64,000 nt of DNA. Origin: Apostichopus japonicus (taxonomy: Eukaryota > Echinodermata > Holothuroidea > Aspidochirotida > Stichopodidae). The DNA is taken from NCBI RefSeq assembly GCF_037975245.1, contig NC_092570.1, positions 3,692,001 through 3,756,000 on the forward strand, given 5' to 3'. The position numbers and the translations under genes were made by a program. Positions 25,901 through 33,227 of this stretch are shown one piece after another (the stretch's first letter is position 1; each line of letters opens with the position of its first letter). The notes under the pieces were generated by a model. That model did no database searches, was not told the DNA's origin, and saw nothing but the letters and a program-made list of their open reading frames with translations.

Positions 25901-28900
25901 GAATAGGTCTGGATTAAGCCGGATCAAATGGACGTTTCTGGTCCTGCGGGGAGACTGACAGGTTATGAACCAGGTGCAGTGTGTGATACATAGTGTTATA
26001 ACACAGGGTCTCCCAGTGAACCGTGGAGCTCCTGTCCAGAGTAGTGTTGGGTAATGTTGAATTGTCGGGTGATGTGAGGCGCTCAGTCGTTCTGTCGGGT
26101 TGGTTGGTGTAGGTTCCGATCGCGGTGGTGGGAGGAGGGAGAGACAGGTAAGTATCGTCGCTCTTAAATCCCCAAACCAGTAAGTTTTGGGGGATTTATT
26201 TGGCTCCTCTCTTACCTGTCTCCAACTCCACAATTGCATGGAGTGGCACTGTTACAATGGTGGGAGGCCCAACAGGCGGACCTACCTGAGGGAACTCCCA
26301 ACACTGCACGACCAAAAGCCGACTCCGAAGCTAAGGTGTCTGTTAAGTAGGCTGACACGAAGGTCGATGGTGTCTTCCATGCCGATGCCTTGAGTATGTA
26401 TTCCAGAAGGATTCCTGCAAAGAGAGTCTTTGAGGACGCCTGACCACTAAGGTCGTGGGCTCGTACCCGTTCTCCCGTTGGATGAGTGGGACTGGATGAG
26501 GTGTACGATCTACCTTGAGATGGAATCCTTGGAGGCTGGTAAAGGATGTGCGGATGAGAGGATGAATAGTCTAGATGATGTACCAATCGTATTGGTTCTA
26601 TCGATATACGAGAGGAGTGCTCGGGCAAGGCACCATAGCTTGTCCTCCCTGATCGAGGAGAAATGTGATATCCTTGGAAGGAAGATGTCTCCTGGTACAA
26701 AATCCAACGTCTGGTTCATAGGGAGAAAGGACAGGTCGGGGATAAGTCTTTCACCATGGTTGTCGAAACCTAGGTGCCCGTGGGCTATGGGGAGTGCGTG
26801 TAGGCGACTCCGCCTTCTAGCTGATGCCGCTGCTAACAGGAACACAGTTTTGGATGTCAGGTGACGTAGAGAAGCTAAGGCCATTGGCTCGAAGAGTCGA
26901 ATGGGCTATCGGAAAGGCCCCTCAGAATGACGTTAATGCTTCAGCAGTGAGTTAGCTTGCGAACTACTGGTCTCTGGTTTGCCATCCCCTGGATGACCGT
27001 TGAGATGAGAGAATGCGATGCCTCATTAGTGGTGCGGAGCATGGACGTACGCTCCAAGATTTTTGGTGCTGGTGGGGGTACAAACCCCAGCCTCTATACG
27101 AGAAGACCTCGATGGCTTTGGCGACGAGGCAGGGGGGAGGGGGAAGAGCGATCTCTTTGTCCTCTTCCTGGTCTGGGATGTCTGCTGGGGAGTCGAACAC
27201 GCCTAGGCAAGAGGGTGTATCACCGACTTCAGACAACAAGGTAAGGACAACCAAGTGCCTCTACAAGGAGCCTAACACACAAGTTAGGACGAACCGTGAG
27301 CCGAAGCAAGGTACTAAGAATACCTCCCAAAACACCCCACGGAGCTTCCCGCCAGGATGCCTGGGGACAGTCGGGGGCGGGAGAGGAGTGGGGAAGAACC
27401 ATCAACTAATGATGGAGATTTAGGGGCCTAGCCAATGGCTAACAGTCAGGGGAGGTAACGCCCACCACTGAGGTGTCCCGCAACCGGTACCTGTACAAAC
27501 AAACTTACAACGGAGAAGCTGACAACACACACAGAGGAAGAGAAAAATGCAATCAAAAATTGTTCGAAAACAAAAGGATACTTATGAGTGCTTCTTGGAA
27601 CAGTGACGAAAGAAGGTCGAATTATCCAAAGATGAATTCCAAATGCAAAATACAGTTGTATATAAACTACAAGCGAAGAATTTGCTGAAAAAACATGTAG
27701 CAACTTCCGGGGTGGTAGATACGGAAGGAGGAGTTAGTGGGCGTCGCCCATGGAGCGAGGGCGCAGTGCCAAAACGTTTCCAAATGTGTAGTTAGGTAGC
27801 TAGGAATGTGCAATTGTGGAGTGGGAGACAGGTAAGAGTGATGAGCGAAGTACATCGGTGGGATTCAACAGTACTGTAACATGCATACATTTTAAGAAGA
27901 TCTTAAGTGTTGGATTCATCGATTCAAGGTGTACCGTAATATGGTACTCTGTAAAATATAGACCCCCACTTTTGATGAATCTAGCTTTCAACAGTTTTTT
28001 TGTCCGTAGTTCTTGCTTGATGACGAATGAATCCACTGTTACAATTGGTTAACAAATTGTCCAAAGCTACCGGGAAATTTATCAAAATTGCAAACTGATC
28101 AAACGAACACATTCTTCGAGAATTTTTCCAACCAATGAAACTTTCCGAGTGAGTAATTATGGCATTTGATTTCAAATATTCAACATATTTGTCGCCGGTT
28201 TTTTACAGTAATAAGTACTGCTACTAAGCATGAATAAAGTATATATACATGCATGCAAACCCAACTTGTAAGAAAACAAGTATAAAAATTTGGACCTTTA
28301 GTTTACGATAATTTGAAATGGATCTTGACAAAACAAGGTAATTTGAATCAAAGAGTATCACAAGACGTAATCAATCAACTAATGAACACTTATAAATTCC
28401 CGGCTAGGCACTTACAGTATGTTACCGAACGGGTATACTGAACATGTATGTACTAGTGCTGATAGTCGACTCTTTCCTTTGTAGCCGACTAATCGCATAG
28501 CTCTTCTCGCGATTACTCGGTAACAGTTATGACGTCATCACTGTCATTTTTTCATTGCAGAATTACAGTCAAACAAATCTTTCTCCATGGTGCACTCGAT
28601 CAGACATCGATAAATGTGAACCAGGCCAGTAATGAAATTATTTTAAACATGTTTGAAGAAATGACTTATACTTTGGTGGCAATCACCAAAGATTTATAAC
28701 TTACGAATTTGCGATGATGCAGAATGATTAAACATAGCTACAGGTAGGACTGAATGTTGCACTGCAGAACAAGCATATTACTGACAATCAAATGCATGAA
28801 TCTAACTGGAGCAGGTTCTTGCCACTTTTTAACACAGCACAGTGCTGGTGTAGCATTATGAGAACCTGTTTACTCTTGTGATATTTGCTGACAAACTGCT

Positions 28901-31330
28901 TTAGTGTTGTTTTTAACAGGTTAGGCTATTTATCGAAAGCACATTATGTGCAGTGCTAGCTTGCAGTCAAGTTATCGCAACTTAGGTTTTGAGCGCGAAT
29001 TAATCAAACTTCCAAAGTGTAATCGCGACTTCTGGCGATTAATTGATGACAACTACTGTATCAGCACTAGTACACATACACACCATCCACATGCACAATG
29101 CAGTGGAAGGTGAAAATTATGTACACAGTGCGGTTGTTTTAATATCATTTTGCAAAACTGCAGTAAAACAAACAACTTCAGCATATAATATTGCTCAGGT
29201 AGCCTCGATACTGTACATGTATTTGAGTTTTTATGCATTTTATGCGAAAATTCTTGACAGCCATAGAGTAGATTTGGGTGTCCGTATTAAATGACGCTTT
29301 GCGCACCGTCACAAAACATAAGTATTTAATTTTTACACGAACATAAGAAAAGATTAAGGCAGTTCGGCAGAATAGTTTCCAGGAGGAAGAAAGCAACTTC
29401 AAGACAAAGCAGCATTTAGGATCAGTGTCGTTATGAGTAGATATAAAAAGAAATCTTAGTAAAAGAATTTGGGATTACAATGTGAACATAGAATTACTAT
29501 CATGAAGTACAGAGAGACTACTGCGGCATGCACAGGCAATAGGAAATTATTACCTTTCTCAGGCCCTAAGTCGTAAAAGAAGGGAGGAAGAGTAAACGTT
29601 ACATGCCAAAAATGCAAACACAGGACAAAATGAATAAGACACAACATATTATAAGTATAAAAAGTTCTACTCTACATGAATAACTAATCTAGTACCTACT
29701 GGACAAAAATAGAGACTGAATTTTGGTTAACGATTTATAGCAATATTTTGTAATATATATCTGACACTATGAACATTGTTAAAATTATATCTTGAGTGAG
29801 GCAGTCACGTAAATATTGCAGGAAACATTTATATACTTATTTTCAATAAATTTGCACAGTAAATCCAAGATTTTGCTGTTATACAGTATCACTTAATACT
29901 GTACATTAAGCAGTAACACAGATTTTTGGATATTGAACAAAATTGGTCAACTGAACTCTAATTTCTCAGTTTGTAATTTATACTTTGTACATATATAATG
30001 TACAGTAGGCTTGGGTAAGTATAACCTACTGTAGGTTACTAGACCCTCACTTGGATTATACCGTAGTCTCCTACAAGTGGAATGGAGTACTTTTGACTCC
30101 CTCCAGCTAAGTTGAGGGTATGAAATATACCAAAATGCTTTAATACCAAATTTATGAAAACTAGTTTACATGTCACTTACAATTTAAACAAACCCCTTCA
30201 AATTTTAAAGTAGACAGATATATATTTGGCTGAAGTAATGGTAGATCAATATATTTATAATTTATCACAGAATTTTCTCCACGCCGAAGGTACAAACCCT
30301 CCGAAAAGTCAGTACTTATATTCAAAGTTTCTTGGCGATGTTGGGCAAACTACTGTAAGACTGGGGGCAACACTGAAGTCTTTCATTCTCCAGTGGTCTA
30401 CTGTATATACGTATGTTAAAACAGGTTAGCTTGTCTACATCCATGTTATTATAGCTCTTACAGCTAAACTCTTTGTAACAAATATATGCTTCAATCTGTC
30501 ACATGGCAGTTTAAGTTACTGTACAGGGAAACCTTTAAGTTCTACAACATCTACGGTACCTAATATTAGCCAAACACGGACATATAACTTGAACATTAAA
30601 GCTATGTAATGTTGTTTCAAATATATTCTTGCTGTTGACCAGTGCTAACAGCAAAGCTTTTAGTACTTGTAAGCGGAACTAAAGATAATGTAAGCGTGCT
30701 GTGATGCACTTATGGTGCATGGCTTTAATGAGACCTATATACAGCATATGCATACTGTACTCTGGAACCATTGCTGACCAGCACTGGTCGTGCAAATGTC
30801 CTACTAACAGATAACAATGGGGCTCTCTTGCTATGACCCAAAGTCAACAGAGAGCACTGTCTTATCGGTGTTTTCTTCATACCTGAACCTTGATGCAAGA
30901 TGCAGTCTAAGATTGCAGATCTTAACGGCAAGGCTATTATGAGCTGAGCAATAGTAGTACATACAATTTTTTTCTTGTATTATTGTAGAAAGTATCTTTT
31001 GAAACATGTTTTCGATGTTTTATATCATGATCAGTGTTTTTACCACCTTACTGTAACTTGTGATTTCTGAAGCATGTTTTTCGTTCAGCGAAATTGCACG
31101 AGTGGAAACATGAACTATAGTCAATGACCCAGCTCATCAGTATGCGAGTTCATCAGGCGTGTTCGAGGCTTGCGAACGCTTGCACAAGATCTTGTTACTT
31201 AAATTCAGAGAACAGATCATGCACATTAGGGCTGATCATTGACAGTACCCTCTGTTGAAACAGTGAAGAGGCCATTTCTAACTACAGTAGTAATAAAACA
31301 AGCATTTTAGTGATGGCTCCTACCTGACAT
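4873..31330 (-). CDS. PLSCR: Phospholipid scramblase, seven coding exons (gene span)
   Basis: Phospholipid scramblases are palmitoylated or single-pass membrane proteins that move phospholipids between bilayer leaflets in response to Ca2+. Minus-strand exons join in matching phase: 31324-31330, 21522-21794, 12900-12977, 10617-10746, 8983-9157, 7876-8037 and 4873-4935 (888 nt, 295 aa; human PLSCR1 is 318). Visible features are a GYPPPQ-repeat N-terminus (about 4-50), the family signature CPPGLEYL (70-77), a beta-barrel start [10 protein letters not shown] (95-104), a cysteine cluster CCTRNCCG (123-130), a second cluster ending PCCLQ (162-166), the Ca2+-binding segment [14 protein letters not shown] (248-261), and a C-terminal hydrophobic helix (about 263-280). 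Introns run from 0.8 to 9.5 kb, and the first hosts a DIRS-like element. The family is certain; orthology to a particular vertebrate PLSCR paralogue is not claimed. Confidence 0.95.
5725..5802. repeat. 29-bp direct duplication plus poly-A run
   Basis: The unit aactgtgggaggattaatca followed by gattaaaa occurs twice in a row (about 5725-5753 and 5754-5782). The second copy runs into about 24 consecutive A. This looks like slippage or a poly-A-tailed insertion scar in PLSCR intron 6. Confidence 0.8.
6410..6460. repeat. TA-rich microsatellite
   Basis: Alternating TA/TATC, interrupted by tactgtactgta, runs for about 50 bases inside PLSCR intron 6. Confidence 0.85.
7876..8037 (-). CDS. PLSCR: PLSCR coding exon 6 (Ca2+-binding segment and start of the membrane helix)
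   Basis: The exon lies between the acceptor TTTCAG before GTC ATG and the donor GTAAGT after CTCATC, phase 0 at both ends (54 codons, residues 222-275). It reads ...[20 protein letters not shown] then [12 protein letters not shown] and [12 protein letters not shown]. These blocks match the most conserved part of the family, including the acidic Ca2+-coordinating loop and the C-terminal hydrophobic helix. Confidence 0.96.
8983..9157 (-). CDS. PLSCR: PLSCR coding exon 5
   Basis: The correct acceptor is the AAATAG just before TTGCTTGCAG, not the inner CAG, because the preceding exon ends in TG and needs a T to encode Cys and continue CCLQKLEV. The donor is GAT followed by GTAAGG. It encodes residues 164-221 with [21 protein letters not shown] and CGDVEFD, all standard scramblase core motifs. 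The in-frame ATG once taken as a start lies upstream of the splice point and is intronic. Confidence 0.95.
9158..10616 (-). other. PLSCR intron 4
   Basis: The intron is dominated by a ~70-bp minisatellite (9585-10395). It also has a short duplicated block at 9400-9427 and 9505-9531, each copy ending agtgaattttcagg. Confidence 0.85.
9585..10395. repeat. Minisatellite, about 12 units of 63-76 bp
   Basis: The recurring core is gggaacagtgggtggatcca, followed by gcagggatca, a short variable AT-rich stretch, and aatctcatccatat with a variable TATA part and gagtatt. I count about 12 cores from 9593 to about 10377, the outer ones more diverged. Unit length varies mainly in the atatatatgta section. 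It lies wholly in PLSCR intron 4, and its short open frames are by-products of the repeat. Confidence 0.93.
10617..10746 (-). CDS. PLSCR: PLSCR coding exon 4 (cysteine-rich)
   Basis: The acceptor GTGTCTAG is followed by ATTCGGACTGC and the donor is CCATG then GTAACT. It encodes residues 120-162: [11 protein letters not shown], then [20 protein letters not shown], then TSCWFP. The second cluster is normally Cys-dense and palmitoylated (CCCPCC in human PLSCR1). Here W and F replace two of the cysteines, leaving C156, C159, C163 and C164. The longest open frame at this site is a different frame and is not the protein. Confidence 0.93.
10747..12899 (-). other. PLSCR intron 3
   Basis: A 2.15-kb intron without recognisable genes. 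A short block (gaggagacaggtaagca at 9472 and ggggagacaggtaagcg at 11436) is shared with intron 4. A second related pair around 11075-11125 and 11375-11420 (tttgaagtat-ctgctct) points to old local duplication. Confidence 0.75.
12900..12977 (-). CDS. PLSCR: PLSCR coding exon 3
   Basis: The acceptor CTTCCAG precedes CTTTCACTGGC; the donor is GCCGAAG then GTAAAT; phase 1 at both ends. It encodes residues 94-119, [15 protein letters not shown] then [11 protein letters not shown], the start of the conserved barrel. The short exon sits inside a longer open frame that is otherwise intronic. Confidence 0.95.
18428..18452. repeat. AAAAG microsatellite
   Basis: Four to five consecutive aaaag units in PLSCR intron 2. 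Confidence 0.85.
18701..18925. repeat. Two-copy tandem duplication, about 108-112 bp
   Basis: Both copies (about 18701-18805 and 18813-18925) contain gagcagccctgacttttgat, gaggataca, atattacacaggctctacta, aatacagt and tgccctaagtagtaca. They differ by small indels such as acacaa in copy 2, so the duplication is recent but not brand new. Confidence 0.9.
21080..21270. repeat. Two-copy tandem duplication, about 95 bp
   Basis: Copies at about 21080-21175 and 21176-21270 share cctctgc-g-ccactcc, tgccataaaccaagat, aatcat-ataggca and tcaacaatact-tatctcagt. It lies just downstream (gene sense) of PLSCR exon 2. Confidence 0.88.
21343..21426 (-). repeat. Duplicated copy of the PLSCR exon 2 donor region, splice site lost
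   Basis: This block repeats 21442-21529 (gattgtctgcccattaaatg, then tccct-atatccctt, gaatccatc and gcaaacta-ccactt). In the genuine copy the minus strand reads AGGGTAAGTGG at the exon 2 donor. Here it reads AGGGAAAGTGG, so the GT is gone. Similarity stops at about the exon edge. Confidence 0.82.
21522..21794 (-). CDS. PLSCR: PLSCR coding exon 2 (proline-rich N-terminus)
   Basis: The acceptor CCCTTATCAG precedes AACCATTACAAC; the donor is CTGGAGG then GTAAGT; phase 1 at both ends. It encodes residues 4-93: about five [AG]GYPPPQ-type repeats (some with QGYPPPQ), a PPVPPG stretch, then [20 protein letters not shown], the universal entry motif of the scramblase core. Proline-rich heads of this family bind SH3/WW partners. 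The long plus-strand frames opposite are artefacts of the same repeats. Confidence 0.96.
25521..25660 (+). repeat. Inverted terminal repeat of the DIRS-like element, low-coordinate end
   Basis: It reads gagcaacgatacttac, cccactccacaattgca, ctacctaactacacatttgg, aaatgtttaagcactgcgcc, then gcccactaactcctccttcc. The reverse complement of 27710-27840 carries the same blocks in the same order with minor changes. Homology fades after about 25660. Confidence 0.85.
26130..26245. repeat. Internal complementary region with stem-loop
   Basis: This block contains gagacaggtaagtatcgtcg at one side and cttacctgtctccaactcca at the other, i.e. two end-like sequences back to back. Between them taaatccccaaa and tttgggggattta form a near-perfect palindromic stem. 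Such a region, complementary to both termini, is used as a template for circular intermediates in DIRS1-type elements. Assignment is by layout, not by alignment to a reference. Confidence 0.65.
26212..26884 (-). pseudogene. Tyrosine recombinase of the DIRS-like element, broken
   Basis: The N-terminal part (26884 down to 26513) reads [20 protein letters not shown] then RRSRLHAL, matching the recombinase entry motif with its catalytic Arg. It continues to DSISR, where the expected Trp codon is TAG (26510-26512). After a frameshift the second part (about 26475 to 26212) reads [20 protein letters not shown], then [20 protein letters not shown] and ESAFGRAV. The His of the HxxR motif (RAHD) and the terminal Tyr (SAYL) are present, but the Arg three after the His is changed (HDLSG). 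A nonsense codon, a frameshift and a lost catalytic Arg make it inactive. The frame ends in the TAA at the internal complementary region. Confidence 0.85.
27710..27850 (-). repeat. Inverted terminal repeat of the DIRS-like element, high-coordinate end
   Basis: On the minus strand it reads cttacctgtctcccactcca, caattgcacattcctagcta, cctaactacacatttggaaa, gcactgcgccctcgc, then cgcccactaactcctccttc. This is the inverted partner of 25521-25660. It is slightly closer to the consensus seen at the internal complementary region than the other end. Confidence 0.85.
31324..31330 (-). CDS. PLSCR: PLSCR first coding segment, 7 nt (ATG TCA G)
   Basis: Exon 2 begins in phase 1 and has no ATG in frame, so a Met-bearing exon ending in one leftover base is required. 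CACCATTATGTCAG followed by the good donor GTAGGAGCC supplies Met-Ser-G. Joined to exon 2 it reads [16 protein letters not shown]. The leader part of this exon probably starts after the T-rich acceptor TTTTTACAG near 31373 (an out-of-frame upstream ATG would then be present) or after TTTCCAG near 31344. It is chosen by phase and sequence context only. Confidence 0.65.
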
Positions 31331-32097
31331 AATGGTGACTTCTGGAAAATGGTACAATCAGCATAAAACTGTAAAAATAAAATGGGAGAAAAGTGTAAAC
31401 AAATCTTATAAAAAAGGTCCAAACTGTGTTTTTGTTGTTCATTCTGTAAATAATGAATGTTCAAACAGTAAGAAAATCTATCAGGTACTTTGACGACAAT
31501 ATACTGTAAAAGGGATAAATTGCCTAGCCTAATCTCACTCTCCCTACTACTAGGCCTAGGTAGTACTGTTGGTTAGGCATATGCCTAGGGGAGTAGGATG
31601 ATTAAGTTAGGCTTCACTGTTACGAAGTAAGATATCCTAACTTAGGCCGAGCCTAGCCTAAGTCCAACATAAACAAACGCCTAACATTAGTAATAGTAAC
31701 AGTACACTGTTAAGCCATGGTAACCAGATGAAAACAATTTTAAATTTACAAAAGAAACAAGGCCTACAACGGCGCAGAACTCGCAAAAGGTTAGAATAGT
31801 GTTGACTTTAATGAGTATTACATGCAGTACAAAATAAACTTACTTTAAATGCAGAAATTACAAGGCTAGTATAGCCAATGCTATTGCAGTTAGTAGCTCA
31901 AACTTGCACGCCCACAACCGACCATATACTATCTCTCGGCCTGACGTTATTTAGGCCAATCTGACCACAATTGGTAATAACTCCGAAAACCCTCTGGCAA
32001 GTCGAACTGAATGTTCGTAACACTAATCTTAACTTTTAGAAACTTATTTTAATTTCAATTCAAAATAAAGTAATCATATATGTTTCATATACTTTAC

Positions 32098-32150
32098 CTT
32101 GATGCTTGAACTTCTTCGTTGGTGTCCACTAGTTCTGTAGTAGTACAAAA
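32098..32150 (-). promoter_or_regulatory. Candidate non-coding leader exon of PLSCR
   Basis: The minus strand has the strong donor GCATCAAG followed by GTAAAGT at 32097/32098, with no ATG in the preceding ~50 nt. It lies 0.7 kb upstream of the first coding segment, whose likely acceptor needs an upstream partner. The transcription start and upstream edge cannot be placed. Placement is inferred. Confidence 0.3.
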
Positions 32151-32786
32151 CACAAGAGTGGAATATTGTAATACCTAATTATAATGTGGTTCATTCCAAA
32201 CTAGACTGCACAGTACTAGTATATACATGACGTTTTATGTTGATTTGGGTGGAGTTTTTTTTGGGTAAACTACACTTGGCTAGATATGAACCAATCGGAC
32301 ATGCTAGATCGGTCGTTCGCGTATTTTGGGAACAGGATACCCCGTGATGTCATGGGTTTTAGTTCGAAAAGAACCAGAGAAACGAGCTGGAATATTTGTT
32401 ATTGTGTAGTATTCAAAGTGACAAATTCCTGCATTTCCCCAGTCTCCGTCATTTTATATTCTGCAGATATTGTACATATTTACATAAGCTACTGTCCAAT
32501 GCAAGTAGGCCTATAGAAAATGAGAGAATATTAAGAGAAATCTTTCGAAAGGATTATTCAACTCAAACTAGTCTCATTCGTTGGACAGATCATGCATGGA
32601 TGGACAGATCTCTCTTGCCTAGGTTTAAACCGAGGATATTTAGTCGGTATGGTTGCCCTAGACCTAAATAAAAAGGGATATTTGATACTGTTGACGATTC
32701 AATTGTTTTAGATAAACTCATTTTGGAATATATGTAGCTCTAAAAACAAGTGGTTTGGGCAGGGACGTCAATCCCAATTGAAAAAA

Positions 32787-32787
32787 T

Positions 32788-32818
<31 letters not shown>
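32787..32818. repeat. GT microsatellite followed by a G run
   Basis: About seven GT units merge into a run of roughly a dozen G. Confidence 0.85.
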
Positions 32819-32819
<1 letters not shown>

Positions 32820-33117
32820 TATGCAAGACTGAACATGGCGGGTGGGCTTCAGGGGCGAACCTCCGGGCGGGATCCAGTGAGCAGACCCACAAGTTTGGCA
32901 TTGATATGTCAGTCATGAATATATTTTTACAGAGTCACACCTGACAAGTGATTAAGAAAGGCTTATCTATTTAGCAGCCAAGCGTAGCTTAATTATGGGG
33001 CCTTTATCATTATTAATGGAATTGAAACTAACACCAAAAACGGAAACATTCTTAAACTTTGCACACAAGAATAAAATCATCTTGTTCTACAGATACCTAC
33101 AACATGCACGCACATAT

Positions 33118-33227
33118 GCGTAGGAGCCCAATTTGATTGGGGGGGGGGGGCTGTAACGACTTACCCGAAAAATATAACACCAAATTTTTTTCGCGCTGAA
33201 CACATTAATGTACATATCATATAGGCT
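33118..33227 (-). repeat. Dispersed repeat, copy 2 (inverted relative to 99-216)
   Basis: It reads gcgtaggagcccaatttga, a long G run, ctgtaacgactta, gaaaaatataacacc and cgcgctgaacacattaatgt to atataggc, the reverse complement of the repeat at the left edge of the window. Just beyond, 33350-33412 repeats part of the same vocabulary (gcccgaaaaat, then caaatttt and a G run), suggesting a second partial unit. Confidence 0.7.

Larger units (their letters stand above)
25521..27850 (-). mobile_element. Decayed DIRS-like (tyrosine-recombinase) retrotransposon
   Basis: Two inverted terminal repeats (25521-25660 and 27710-27850) flank a segment with a tyrosine recombinase relic (26212-26884) and, next to its 3' end, a block complementary to the element ends (about 26130-26245). 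Inverted ends plus an internal complementary region plus a tyrosine recombinase is the DIRS1-type layout. These elements replicate via RNA and integrate without a DDE integrase. The copy is only 2.3 kb where DIRS elements are typically near 5 kb, so gag and most of RT/RNase H are missing or unrecognisable. Local base composition is clearly more GC-rich than the host intron. It lies in PLSCR intron 1 in the same orientation as the gene. Confidence 0.78.
21795..31323 (-). other. PLSCR intron 1 (9.5 kb)
   Basis: It carries the DIRS-like element (25521-27850) and dense TACTGTA/TACAGTA and TATA patches (for example 23210-23320 and 23540-23590). No other coding exon is supported. 28000-31300 looks like ordinary AT-rich intron. 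Confidence 0.65.

Noticed and set aside
26187-27423. Plus-strand frames in the GC-rich block as a host gene
   Set aside because: The minus strand of the same block gives clear recombinase motifs; the plus frames are shadows in GC-rich DNA.
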